A DNA stretch of 64,000 nt from Amaurobius ferox (taxonomy: Eukaryota; Arthropoda; Arachnida; Araneae; Amaurobiidae). Of the stretch, positions 11,598-23,239 are shown in pieces. Under the pieces are notes generated by a model. That model saw only the letters and a program-made list of their open reading frames with translations, ran no database searches and was not told where the DNA came from. Each line of letters begins with the position of its first letter. Position 1 is the first letter of the stretch. The stretch covers positions 108,487,776 through 108,551,775 of the forward strand of contig OX578146.1 of NCBI GenBank assembly GCA_951213105.1. Direction: 5' to 3'. Position numbers and translations under genes: made by a program.

Positions 11598-13533
11598 AAA
11601 TCAGCCGAAAACACTCCAAGGAATTTTGCTGTAGCGTCTGACTGACAAACCTGCTTACGTGAATGAGAATGTTGAAGGTAGCCCTTTATTCGAGATACTC
11701 TTCCTTTAAAAAAAAAAAAAAAATTATGAATTAATAAGCAAAAATATTCCAAAGAGCGTCTTATCCCTTCGAAAATGGCTTCCTTTTAAAGAATAAAGAC
11801 TCCCATGAAACAAGCCCATTTATTTCCAAGTTACACTCTCGGACCAGGAAATGAAGAGAAAATGGCCGTGAAATTGAGGGGGGGAGCGAAAGTGGGTATG
11901 AATAAAGATTAGTATCAATGACACAATGATGAATGGGTGCTCTGCCCCAAAACGTTTACTTTGCATTTTTCATAAATTTCATAAGTCATTTAGAATGCCG
12001 TTAAAAAGGGAGGTTATTGCAGGAAAAATTCCTGTTGGTAAAAAATGGCTGTCGTGAGAATTCAAGTACGGCTAGCAGTGGCTGGTCTGGTATAAATTTG
12101 CATGATACAGAAATTTTAACCTCACCTGTAAAAATCTTCCTTTCAACTTAACTTTTATTTAAGATTTATTTCCCTCACATGCCCATCCTTAATTTAAATA
12201 AATACAACACATTTCTCTCTCACGCTATCTCGTTAGTCCATACTTTTTCAATAATTTTAATCCGGATATCCGCAATATATAAATCCTTTTGACTCATCAA
12301 ACTTAAGTCATAAATGTTCATATCTACCACTTTTATTTTTATTTGAAAAATACTCTAGTATTTTTATAACAAAAAAAAAAGTGAACCACAGTTTTTCAGG
12401 CTTACAGTCGCGGGTTCTCGATCTAGACAAATAACTAAATATATTCTGCAAACTGAATTAAAGTGTTATCGTATGAAAATAGGACTAATGCCTCCCCCCC
12501 CCCCCCTCTACACTATCTCTCACTTTAAGACAATACAATACAAACCGAGATTTATACAAATCCCGACAGTCCCCCTCTTATTTAAAAAATTATAGATAAG
12601 TCTTTTCCCTCCCAATCTGGTTCATCTCCTGCAAAGACCTACACAGATTCACCTGTTTAGTTACGTCAGCAGTAAACTTGGCTTAACGCAAGCCAGACGA
12701 AGGATTTATAACCGACTATTTGCTTGGAAGGAAGATTTACTTATGGTTTGACCACTTTTTTTTTTCTTTAATTGTATAAAGTCTACCAATGCGTTTGAAG
12801 TTAAGAGAGATGTTACGTAGCCAGCACACGGACTACATATCTTTATCTTGTTATTTTATTTGAATTACAGAGTTTCTTAGAAAGTCTTTAAGTACTCCAA
12901 TAACTTTGTAAAGAAAGGTACATAAGTGTACATGTTAGGTTCGTCAATAGTAAAGGGATCATGCCCGATCGAATAAAAGTGATTGCAGTGTCCCTAGAAA
13001 AGAAATTAAAAAAAAAATAGGATAGCGCACTCGGCAACAAAGCGAGATAGACGAAAAAAGTCAATGATAAAGTTGTAGAACACTGCCTAATGAGTAGAAA
13101 TCGACATCAGGAATAACGAAACGCGTATAGGATAGGCTATAAATGCCTGTCAAACGCTGTATCGTCAGAGATTTTAATACGGTGATACCTGCAATACTTG
13201 TCACAAAGTAAATAGTGCATTCTTTCTGGAATTAAAATGTGCATTACCTCTGATAGACTCGCTTTGTAGCCGAGTTCGTTGTACAAACTTTTTAAATTCT
13301 GCGCTAGGAAAGTGCTGCAATCTTTTTTATCCGATCCGGCATGGTCACTTTGCTATAGATAGAACTAACATGTATACTGATGGACCCATGGGCGCCCATA
13401 GAACTTTTCTCAGGAGGGGGCAAATCACCGATGTCAGTGGGGCGAACTTAAGGATAAGATGTACAATATCGACTAGCTTGAACGTCCAGGGGAGGGCAAG
13501 TGCCTCCACTTGCCCTCCCGTATGAGGGCCCAT
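11596..13533. other. No recognised feature
   Basis: Mostly AT-rich with a C run at 12494-12506. The reverse-strand 82-residue frame at 13345-13593 overlaps the hAT-like terminus and a repeated GGGGCAAAT/TGCCCTCC segment. It is not considered a gene. Confidence 0.4.
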
Positions 13534-14220
13534 CAGGGCTGTAGCCAGAGACGAAATTGAACAGGGGCTGAAGGGATATTTAAGGGGGATCAAGTCTTAA
13601 AGGGGGGGGGGGCTCACCAAAAACACAATCATTAGCATTTATAAACCATAATAGTTACTATTATGTATTTCAATTCATATACATTATTAACAAATAATTA
13701 CATATTTATATTTGCAAGCTAAGAGCTGATTATTAATATCTATATAGCTACTATACATCAATATTAATATACAATAATTACACTTGATTTTAATGTAAGC
13801 ATTAACTAATAATAAAGCTGTTAATAATTTGTAGAAACATTCTGAAAGTTAATGCAAGTTAATGCTTAATATTAACTCTTGCCGACTTATCAGTTGATTT
13901 TGACTCTATATGCATAAGAGTGAACCCCACAATAATACAAAAGTATCCTAGATACTATTGTTATAATTTTTAAATTAAATAAATAAATAAATAGATCATT
14001 AGTATAATCACAAATTCAGCTAAATTAAAAAAAATCTTTAAAACGAAGTAATTTATAAAAAAAAATCGCAAAGAAATTTTTTATGCAAAATTTGAATGAC
14101 ATTTTATATGAAATTTCATATCACTACTGAAAATTTAATATTTTTATCAAGGGGGCTGAGAATACCTCTTGGGGGAGGGGGGCCTTATCCCCCTCTGGCC
14201 CCTACCTGGCTACGGCCCTG
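13534..14220. mobile_element. hAT-like non-autonomous element
   Basis: Left end CAGGGCTGTAGCCAG and right end CTGGCTACGGCCCTG are inverted repeats; ends of this CAGGG...GTAGCCAG type are common in hAT elements. Octamers outside the ends (GGGCCCAT and GCGTTCAT) match at 5 of 8 positions, a possibly decayed target duplication. The interior is AT-rich, bordered by G-rich stretches (G run 13602-13612), and has no transposase. Confidence 0.55.
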
Positions 14221-15564
14221 GCGTTCATGCATGGAACTTTCCTTACAAAGTTATTGCTTGTTTAAGAATTTTCCTAGCACTTTTAAACTTTTTCGGCCGA
14301 AGATGGGACGGAGATCCGTTTTGAGAGGTTTGTAATTTCCTTTAATATTTTGTTGTCCAGATATTTTTCCATCTACAGTGACATGTAGGATTCTGTAGAC
14401 CGTATAGCTTTATGAGCGTAACACATTAATGCAACATTGTACGGTAAAATACTTCCTCTATAAAATCTTTGCCATTTTACAGTTTCCGGCATTTTATGGC
14501 TTCCTCTGCGACTTTTTTTTTTCTTCTTTCTCTCTCAGGGATGTGAATATTTTTGTATTTCTAAATTTTGCAGAATATCATCTGGAATCTTGGGTTCAAC
14601 TTGCAGATGCGTCTGTGTATTGTCGTCAAATATTCTGGAAGAAATGGAATTTATGCCAATTTCAGCACATTTTTAAAATGTCGTTTTCCGGTATTATCGT
14701 GGGGATCGGATACTTAAAAATTCCCCCCTCCCCCCCGAAATTCCCTTACGCGATGAAGGGGAAAACTTTCTAATACAATTTGTATTACATATTTTCAAAA
14801 TTGTAAATAAGTGACGTTGATCTTAGACAATCTAGAATTTGTCTTTTCTTTATAAAATGCACTATGAAACCTCGAAAAGAAAAGAGCAGGTAAATACCTG
14901 TTATAAAGGAAGTTTAATGATCTGTAATCACTTGCAAGTACTATGTCAGAATTATACTTAACAATGATATGTTCACGAAATCAATAGGCGTCCAGGAGAA
15001 AGATTGCAACCTAAATATCAGAACCAGTGGTAACCAGCATTGATGGATCGGTTTCGCGTTTATTATGCGCTCGCCAGCATGGAATAGCCGATGTCTGAAA
15101 CGCTATCAAGAAATTTGCTACGAGTCACCATTTTTGAGAGTTTCTATAGGAACTGGGATTTTTATTTAATGTCAGCAATAATTCAAAATAAGAAGCTCTA
15201 CATTTGAATTATTTTGTTCAATACCGTGCCGACAGTGTCTTTCAAATATGGGCAGTGGGTATTTTCTTTCTCCAAAACTGGACAGCACTAAATAATGTCT
15301 TGAACTAAGTTGTCAGAATGAGAGAACTTTGTGAAAGTTTTTTTGCTTTGTTTGTGTGGCAAGCGTAGTTTTGAATACTGCAACTTGAAAGCATAATTTT
15401 TATAATAATTTAATTAATTAAAAAATAGCAGAAAATGAAAAAAATGATCTCAAACAAACAACAAAAAAAAAGTTTTTTAAATATGAAAAAATGTAAAAAA
15501 TACCCTTAAAAATATCATAAAAACTCCTCTATCTTAAAAACCGTAATATCCCCTCCTATATCCT
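14221..15564. other. No recognised gene; diverged dispersed segment near 15030-15135
   Basis: Short frames (79 and 114 residues, 14096-14773) lack recognisable motifs. The segment at 15030-15135 is homologous to 41594-41730, with shared TCGCGTTTATTATGCG-type words, so it is a repeat fragment. Confidence 0.4.
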
Positions 15565-15608
15565 AAATATCCTAAAAATTGCTTTTTAAAGCAATTTTTA
15601 GGATATTT
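15565..15608. repeat. Perfect 21-bp palindrome
   Basis: Arms of 21 bp with a 2-base centre, reading AAATATCCTAAAAATTGC into its exact complement. It would form a very stable hairpin or cruciform. It has no flanking T run or gene to suggest a terminator role. Confidence 0.9.
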
Positions 15609-17063
15609 AGAAAAAAATACAAAAATATAAAAAATGCAAATGCCAACAAAAACCGGGTTCTAACCATCAGTAGTAGTCACAGAAACCACCTATAGGATGG
15701 CTTTTCTAAAGTAAGGATCACGCTCCCATTGCATTCCACCAGGATGTGTCTAATACAAATAAAAAAAATTCTCTGGATTTTCTAGGTTTTTCAGAATTAA
15801 AGATGCTAAATTTCCAAGGTGTTTTCACCATTTTTGTTCTGGAAAATGCTAGATCTTATATAACAACGGTAAATGAGCACATAGGCGAGCACTTGCTTTT
15901 AATTCAGAAATAGACATGTAATTTTATTAAAGAGTGAAATCTATTTATTAGATTACACAAAATTACAAAAAATAAATAAATAAAATTAAACATCTACATT
16001 TCATACGACAAATATGTTTAGCAGAACAGTCTTATGGGGAAAAAATAAATAAATAAATAAATATTCAAAGGTTAAAATTCTACAGGACCACATTCGGTTA
16101 TTTATGATTTTAATTATTTTTTGAATGCTTGAATGACAGCATTCTCTTCATTCATTAAAAGTACAGCGTAAAAATAATTTTCCTGTATAAAAAATTTTAG
16201 TCGATGCAAAGATTGCAGAAATTGAAATTATTTTCAGAATGAAACGAATGACAATCACCGATAATCCGTCATCCAATAGTGTTCAGAACTGATTCGTGTC
16301 TATTTGACTGTACTGAGGTACATTTACTATAATAGACTAAATTATTTTATATACAAATTTCTGTTCATTAAATTTAACCTTAGAATGGCACATAGCAAGT
16401 TTCCTTGCTACCACTGCAGGATACGAGTATTCTATGCCGATAAGTACATAAAAAAGCGCGAAATCGGACAATAGATTCTGTTATTTTCAATGGGAAAGCA
16501 ATTCAACCGTCAGTGCTGTTTTTCAGAATTGGCTAAAGCTTAGACGATGACTGAAATGGATTCAGCATCAAATTCCAAAGAGTAAAGGGAACCTCATGAA
16601 GTACTTCCACTTCCGATTCAGGAAAAATATCACTTCCAATTCGAAAATTTGCATTTTCCTTGCAACATCTGTTCCTGAGGATTTACTATAGATAAAGCTT
16701 AGATGATGACTCAACTGAGATTCAGAATCGAATTTCAAAGGGGGGGGGGGTGAAATAATCCACTAAGGATTTCCACTCTCGACATTTTTGAATATTTGTG
16801 TGACTGTACGAAATAAGTGTGCAAAAGTGCTGCATAAGGGTGCATAAATGTGCAATAATAAGCTGCATAAGTGTGCAATATTTCCCTCGAAATGAAGTAA
16901 GTGCACGCGTCTATATCACTAAATAAATGCTCTTTCATAAATTCCTTATTTTCTATTTTATTACGGTAAAATTGTAAAAAATTAATTTAAGAAAAAAGTC
17001 AATAAATTTAGAGTACGCCTGTTTAAAAACACCATTTGATTATATTTCTAATGTAACGTCACT
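15609..17063. other. No recognised feature
   Basis: AT-rich sequence. A G run lies at 16740-16750, and 16797-16876 has loosely iterated GTGCATAA/GTGTGCAA words. No gene is supported. Confidence 0.4.
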
Positions 17064-17230
17064 ATTGGCGAAATATTGAGTCCCAATATTATAGAAATAT
17101 TGGGTCCCAATTGGCGAAATATGGCATACCAATATTGGAACAATATATGTAGCCAACATTGGCGGCTAATATATCCCCAATATTGGCGTTTCATTAGAAA
17201 TATTTCGAATGTAATGCCAATATTTAGCCA
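17064..17230. repeat. Cluster of CCAATATTGG palindromes
   Basis: The palindromic decamer CCAATATTGG and near variants (CCCAATATT, ATATTGGGTC, CCAACATTGG) recur about eight times in ~165 bp, alternating with TTGGCGAAATATT words. Because the block is self-complementary, both strands are open (81 and 82 codons) without implying coding. Confidence 0.6.
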
Positions 17231-17232
17231 AT

Positions 17233-17251
17233 ACGTACGCACGCACGCACG

Positions 17252-17315
<64 letters not shown>
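17233..17315. repeat. (CGCA)/(CA)n/(TA)n microsatellite
   Basis: ACGC units grade into about 25 CA units and then TA units, directly adjoining the palindrome cluster. Confidence 0.95.
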
Positions 17316-18163
17316 AATTAGTAAATCCAACGTTAGAATGTAAGTAGTAACTCATAATACACTATTCCAAAATTTTCTACAAAATACAAAGAAATAAAAC
17401 AAATTAAAACATAAAGAGGAAATTATAAAGTGTAATGCAGGTCATAAAGACTAAGACAATCAACAAATTTCAAAGATGCGGAATGAAAATAGGAAAACAA
17501 AAAAAATCAAGCAAAAAAGCTTGCACATGGAAGAGCTTTAGGCTTAAGATAAGTTCATTTCGAAAAAATTCTCGTCAAGTCCATATATCCCTTCGAAATG
17601 AACACAAAAATGCTTGTTTCTGATACACAAGATAGATTGTATCTATAAACTTGTGTTATATGGACGACAAGCATATAGATTGGAAAAATAAAGGAAACAT
17701 AAATACCTTAAAATACACTTCATTAGTACAACCATGACGAGCAAAATATGACTAGACCAATGTTGAAATTGCAGAAATGAAAAGAAGTGATTTGCTGTTG
17801 CCAAAGAGAGTAATAAAAACTGTACTGCGTAAAAGCAATAAAATGAGATATTCAACAGTTAAAGCTTCAAGATAAAAAGATGAAAATATAATTTCAAGAG
17901 AATGAAGAAGTACGGCTAAAATAAGATACTAAGGAGAGATTGTGAGAATTTTAGGCTAATCGAAACTTATTAACTATACCATTTACTAAATATGCAGGAT
18001 ATTTATACATTTTACTGGTAATTTTGAGGTTATTAATGCGTAAAGCATGAAAATTTTTATCTGATAATCTATAAATTCTAAAAAGTTGATTAAGTATAAT
18101 ATTTCTAAACAATTGAATCGAGTTGCAGGAATTAAAAGGTAATAATTTATTAATATTAAATTA

Positions 18164-18949
18164 AAAAAAATCTTTTTTATCATATAAATTATTAACTATC
18201 CCATGAGCAGGTTCTATAATTAGATTTAAATCCAAATAATAAATATTATTACTAATAGTAGTTTCATTAGGTATTAATTCCAAATTATCCGGATAGAAAT
18301 CTATATCTATGACATAGTTATCAGTAAATACAAGACAAATCAAATCATCTACATATCTGTAAATTTTATAATCCGTTGAAGTAAAGAATTTTTCATATTG
18401 ATATAGGTATAAATTAGCTAACATTCTGCTACTACAGCCACCTTGTGGAACACATGAGACTTGTAAGTATAATTTATTACCTTGAAAGATATAATTATTG
18501 AAAAGAACAAAATGAAGAAGCTTAGGAAAATTGGTAAATTTAGTAAAATGAGAATGATTAGTAATATAAGCATTATATAAAGCTAAAATGACATCATATA
18601 GATCAGTGATCTTAATATTATTAAATAGATCTTTAAAATCAAAAGTTTCAAATCCTATTATTTTACCAAGTGTTTCTAATTTATTTTTTAATTCTTTACT
18701 GTTATTTAGAATAATGTTGTTATCACTAGAATCTCGTAAATTAATATTTAGTACATTTAAATAATTTATTAAAAATTTACTAGCAGTAGTAGAGTATGAA
18801 TTATGACCACTAGTTACAGTTCTAAATTTAATAGGATTTTTATGAAATTTAGGTATAAGCACAATATATGGAAATGCCAAAAATTTATTATTAATATCTA
18901 AATCACTATACATATTGATAATTTTCAATTTGATACTATTAACAAAGTG
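18164..18949 (-). CDS. RT palm segment of the Penelope-like element
   Basis: Open frame between the two in-frame TAAs. It contains IPKFHK-x5-R, FDFKDLFNNI with the motif A Asp, PQGGCSSRMLANLYL and YVDD, all in normal order and spacing for a Penelope-type RT. Catalytic residues are intact. There is no ATG at the start, which is expected for the middle of a longer protein. Confidence 0.8.
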
Positions 18950-20245
18950 TTAATCAATTTTAAATAGACTATTATTTTTTAAATAATCTAGCAGATATTG
19001 AATATAGAATTTTTTACAAATAATAGCATAATTATTAGAGGCTTTATCAACATAAGTAATAACAAAAGATCTATGTAAATCATTAACAGAGTGTTTTATA
19101 TTATCCATATTATATATAGATCTAGATAAATTAATACTATAAATGGCATTTTTAATAGATCTTAAAATAGTAAATTTCCACATATTAAATGCCTCTAAAG
19201 GCTGAGCATATTTAGAAGCTAATCCATAAATAAATTTATCAAGGTCCAGATTGATTGACTTTAAGACTTGTTTAGAATTATTACATGAAGGTAACCTGAA
19301 TTTAGTGCCAAATGACATTATAGTTCTTAAAGATTTATCTTTTACAATGGCTAAGTCACCAGTAACTATATGCCCCAAGTGTGGATTTATAAAATTAGCA
19401 TAATTTTCAACACTACAAATACATTCACCATCTACATTTGTTGAGGAATCTTTGTCGACTGATAGAGATTTTGAAATTGCATTATAATTAAAAATGGTTC
19501 TTCCAATAGGCTTGTTATATTTAAAAGTTTTAGTAACATTCAAATCCTTTACAGGCAATAAATGATGAAAATGATTAAATAAATTCTTAAAGTTTATGGA
19601 ATTATAAATAGGATGCTTAAATGATATTACACAATAAGAATTAGAACAGTTATTATTATGAAATTGATTAAGTTTGATTTTTAAATATTTTGATCTAGTA
19701 ATGAGCAAATCATAGAAAATAAGATTAAAATGTTCATTAGCAAGATTTAACTTTAAGAAAATAGCATAAACTGTGTTTAATTGTTTTTTCTTAACTGCAA
19801 ATACCCATGATTTAATAAATTTCCATTGAAATGTGTTATTGAATTGTTGATGCACACTTTTAATCTCCGCTTTAAAATCATGTTGGGAGGAGCTTACTTT
19901 ACCGCGTTTAAATCTTTTGAGTTTAGCCAATTTACTATTATGTAAAAGAGGATTAAAATAATGGTGATTAAAAATAGAATATTTATTATCTACAAAATTA
20001 TTCTTAACAATATTACCATTGAGATATAATTGATTTAATCGATATGGAAACAGAGTACATTGTGATTTAATATAGAAGTTTTCAAAGAACATTCTATCAG
20101 CAGTATTTGTTTTAATGTCCAAAATATGTATAGTTATATTTTCAAAATCATGATGAGCAAAGTGTTTATATTCAATTTTATTAGAAGTAGGAAGAAAATT
20201 ATTATTGTGGATATATTTTTTAACATGATCTCTATGTACATTCAT
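18950..20245 (-). CDS. Longest ATG-initiated part of the Penelope-like protein (EN remainder to RT fingers)
   Basis: A 431-codon frame inside the element. The first ATG (20245) is internal to the GIY-YIG domain, at the Met of LRMNVH, so this is not the natural start; the frame stays open to 20419. It covers the end of the endonuclease, the Lys/Asn-rich middle and the first RT motif (VDKASNNYAIICK about 30 residues from its end). It stops at TAA 18952-18950 and resumes in the same frame. Very AT-rich codon use (Asn, Ile, Lys, Phe, Tyr) matches the surrounding DNA. Confidence 0.7.
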   Translation of the reverse strand: MNVHRDHVKKYIHNNNFLPTSNKIEYKHFAHHDFENITIHILDIKTNTADRMFFENFYIKSQCTLFPYRLNQLYLNGNIVKNNFVDNKYSIFNHHYFNPLLHNSKLAKLKRFKRGKVSSSQHDFKAEIKSVHQQFNNTFQWKFIKSWVFAVKKKQLNTVYAIFLKLNLANEHFNLIFYDLLITRSKYLKIKLNQFHNNNCSNSYCVISFKHPIYNSINFKNLFNHFHHLLPVKDLNVTKTFKYNKPIGRTIFNYNAISKSLSVDKDSSTNVDGECICSVENYANFINPHLGHIVTGDLAIVKDKSLRTIMSFGTKFRLPSCNNSKQVLKSINLDLDKFIYGLASKYAQPLEAFNMWKFTILRSIKNAIYSINLSRSIYNMDNIKHSVNDLHRSFVITYVDKASNNYAIICKKFYIQYLLDYLKNNSLFKID

Positions 20246-20358
20246 ACGTAGATGAATAGAATTACTGGTCTGTCCTATATAAGATAAATTACATATATTA
20301 CAAGATAATTTGTAGATGCAATTAAAAATTTTACAGAAAGTCTTATGACTATTTAGAT

Positions 20359-20387
20359 TATATATATATATATATATATATATATAC
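20359..20387. repeat. (TA)n microsatellite inside the 5' end of the Penelope-like frame
   Basis: About 14 TA units just upstream of the endonuclease region. It keeps the frame open as alternating Tyr-Ile, so openness beyond 20360 is not evidence of coding. Confidence 0.9.
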
Positions 20388-20422
20388 TGTATTTTGTAAT
20401 TAGTACGATAATAAAAGTGTTA

Positions 20423-20729
20423 ATTTGACCTTTATATTTTATTTTGATAACACTGTGGTCTATGCAACAGCAATTGTTTAAAAGGGGAAATTTAATGGGG
20501 AGAATTAAAAAGGAATTACATGCGAAAGAAAGAGGTCATATATAAAGGCACCTTTATTATATTTAAATAATTTTAATGTTATTATACAGAAGATGTGATT
20601 GTATTTCAACAAAAGAAAAATATATGAGAAAATTTTTCTAATTTATTCAAAAGTTTTAAAACAAAAATTCTATTTTGTGTGAAGTACATATAATAGATTT
20701 CTTTCTATAGACGGAATAAAAAAAAACTC
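20423..20729. other. No recognised feature (possible 5' flank of the retroelement)
   Basis: AT-rich, without motifs. It could hold 5' untranslated sequence of the Penelope-like element or host flank. Confidence 0.35.
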
Positions 20730-22252
20730 TGATGTAGGCAGCACATGACTTTCTCTGCAGAATCATATTCACGTTTTTTTTTTCTTCAACTAGGGGGCTC
20801 TGACCCCTATTCGCTCCGCTCGCGCAACCCCCTTCGGGAGAACTCGCTGCGCTCGCAGAGCTCGCTTCATATCTATCTTTCCTAAAAATTCTACTTTCAA
20901 AAATATCTTTTCTATCCCTGCCTATTTTCCGCAGGAGGGAAAAACAGGGATTTTTCTTACCCCAGGAAATCCAAAAACTGAATTCCTTGATCCTGAACTC
21001 GCTTCGCAAGTATTTCATGCCAAACTAAAGTTTAAATCGATAAACGGTTTATTTCATCGTGTTACCCTATTATTTCTCTATAAATGTACCAAATTTCATA
21101 CTTTTATATGATATAGTTTTTACGGTACGAGACAGAGAAATCGCTAGATGGGCCCATACGGGAAAAAAAAGTTCACTTCAATATCTCAAAAACTGCATCG
21201 GAATTAAAAAAAGGGGCTCCGTCCTGCAAAAATTCACCCATGTAGGTACCTGACTGCAAAAATTCATGGTCTTGCTATTGTTAGTCTATCCAGGACGCGA
21301 ACTCGCAGCTCAAATATTTTGTCTTTGACTTTGACATTAAATATTTCTTAAAACTACAATATATATCAAAAACGGTTTATTTCAACGTATTCCCTCCTCA
21401 AAGCTTTTTCTACAAGTGTACCAAATTTCATATTTTTATATGGAATAGTTTTTGCGGTACTAAGCAAATAATCTCGAGAAACGAGAAATTTGTCAAACAG
21501 CGGCAGGGTGTCAGCTACTTTTTTTTAATATGGAGAGATATTTCATTAAATTGAGTTTAATTGTCCAAAATAACAGCCATAATTATTTTAAATTACATTG
21601 AATTTTCCCTTTTAATTCAATTTTGCATTTCATTTGGTAACTGGGCTTATTTTCAAAGGTGGTCTAGCGAAAATGCGAAAAAACTAAAATATCTTGAGAA
21701 CGGCCAGCCCTAGAGTAATGGAGTTGTTCTTATTATTTTCGCCATCAAAAATTACGTATAAAATAAATTGGAGCAAACGACGTCTTTTATTTTTAGATTT
21801 AACGATTTTTGAGGCAATTTCGAAAAAAAAAAAAGCATGTTCATTTTTTTCGAATCGTACCAAATTCTAATCAGCACCAAGATAATCTACAAGTGATTTA
21901 TCTACCTAAATTTTGTCAATTTGATCCATTAGTATTTCAGCTAGAGTGGATGCAGACAATTTTTGCGGGCCATTTCGTAAAAAAAGGCAGATTGTTTTAT
22001 CCCGAATCGTACCAAAATCTAATCAGCATCAGTGTCACCCCCAAGGGACTTACCAAATTTTATGAAATTCGGTCAATTAGATTTTCAGCTAAAGTGAATA
22101 CAAAATCTGCACAGACAGACACCACGCTAAAAATAGTTTATTTCGTCTTTTAAAGGTCCCAAAACGTATAGATTTGTCGAAAACTCGAGTTTCGATTTTT
22201 GGCACGATTCCAATACTTTCCCTATACACTACCGTGTATTGCAGAGAAAGTA
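20730..22252 (+). mobile_element. Family A element split by a ~750-bp insertion
   Basis: The 5' family A end (TCTGATGTAGGCAGCACATG) runs to about 20787. The family A body resumes near 21534 at TTTCATTAAATTGAGTTTAATTG and continues to the 3' hairpin (ACTTTCCCTATACA ... GCAGAGAAAGTA) at 22252. The intervening 20788-21533 is absent from all other copies in the window. Confidence 0.7.
20788..21533. mobile_element. Insertion within family A with a GC-rich head and an internal ~88-bp direct repeat
   Basis: It begins with a strikingly GC-rich block (about 20795-20880) full of CGCTCCGCTCGCGC and CTCGCTGCGCTCGCAGAGC words, unlike its AT-rich surroundings. Two ~88-bp direct repeats lie at 21042-21127 and 21370-21460, each running from AAACGGTTTATTTCA to a GCGGTAC/ACGGTAC end. 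No coding sequence or terminal inverted repeat was found; the class is unknown. Confidence 0.5.
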
Positions 22253-23239
22253 ATATTTATCCAGGTAAATCATAATTTATTCCACCTGAAAAGAAACTGC
22301 ATTTATGATATCTCAAACAAATTAAAATATATTTCTTTAAAATCATACAAAATCCTATTACTCATAAAGTTGTCTTCTATCAACACCGAATCCCACTTTG
22401 AAATATTTGCGGTTGTGAACAAACACCCTCGTAACGCTACATCTTCAGCAAAACAAAATGCAAATTTAAAAGCCCAATGACAAACAACAAACAATCGAAT
22501 TCTCGAATCGAAACACTCTTTGTGAAAAGAAGCTTTCAACGCGTGATTTCTTTATTTAATTTTTTTTTTTTAAACACTCACCAGGGCGCGCTCGTGTAAT
22601 CCCTCGGATTTTTAGCCCTGAAGTGGGCGGTGGATTTATCCACCCCTGCACTAAACCCTGTCGCCCCCTTAGCATTAGTGTTGTAACGCCCCTTCAGACT
22701 AAGTCTCTGCATTAAGAACTGTTGGTCTTGCTTTTCATTTATTTAGTCTGATTAGAATCTCAAATAGCTCTTCGACGATTTAAGTCCAGTTAATACCACT
22801 TAAGTGGGGCTCTTCGAAATTGAGTTCGAATTTTTTTTTTCTTTTAGAAGATCCATGACGGCACTTAAACCAAAGTGGCCCTTTTTTAGGTGGAGGATTC
22901 TAATCCTTCCTGTGATTATGTCAACAGCTTTTTTTTTTTGGTTAGTGCTATTTTGAAGAAGAAAGATATATGCATGTCCTTCCGAACTTTTAATATTGCT
23001 TAAGTCTGAATTTTTCAGAAGAAACCAAGAAAATATATTGAAGGCACTAACTTTTTACACTCCATATCAAACTCGGTATTGTATTGAAATGCAAAAACTT
23101 CATGAAATTTTTTTTTTTGTACAAAATTTTGATGGATACACGTTTTGAGCTCTTTAGAACATAAAACTACTAACTGCAGCGTAACATATGCTTGAATGCA
23201 TGTGTGTGATGGGTATGCTGTTTGTCAATCTGTGCATTA
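22253..23239. other. No recognised gene
   Basis: Contains a GC-richer patch at about 22580-22700 and short T runs. Frames of 78-93 residues (22199-22539) overlap on opposite strands and have no motifs. Confidence 0.4.

Larger units (their letters stand above)
17951..20419 (-). pseudogene. Penelope-like retroelement protein, N-terminal GIY-YIG plus reverse transcriptase (Naiad-like), two in-frame TAA
   Basis: One minus-strand frame runs from just after a stop at 20422-20420 down to a TAA at 17953-17951. It is broken only by TAA at 18952-18950 and 18163-18161, with no frameshift. Order: a GIY-YIG endonuclease start (about 20340-20240) with IYKLSCNIC then YIGQT, a downstream LRMNVH containing the usual Arg, and His-rich HFAHHDF. 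A C-x2-C pair thus lies between the IY and YIG motifs. Next is a middle region with GHIVTGDLAIV near 19370. The RT follows: YVDKASNNYAIICK (~19043), IPKFHK, FDFKDLF (motif A Asp), PQGGCSSRMLANLYL (motif B) and YVDD at 18355-18344. A thumb-like tail lies beyond the second stop, to about 17954. EN N-terminal to RT with the Cys pair between GIY and YIG matches the permuted Naiad/Chlamys Penelope-like clade as I know it. No Met precedes the EN; the upstream frame runs into a (TA)n tract, suggesting 5' truncation. The intact copy would nick DNA and reverse-transcribe its own RNA; this copy looks recently inactivated. Confidence 0.85.

Noticed and set aside
11097..11752. Reverse-strand frames rich in Tyr/Ile, Val/Cys and His/Thr
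   Set aside because: Direct translation of TA and CA microsatellites.
17986..18183. 65-residue reverse frame overlapping the retroelement 3' end
   Set aside because: It is out of frame with the RT; the correct frame continues past the TAA at 18161 to 17951 with RT thumb-like sequence.
18161..18952. Selenocysteine or other recoding of the in-frame stops in the Penelope-like element
   Set aside because: Both stops are TAA, not TGA, and no SECIS-like structure was identified; simple inactivation is more likely.
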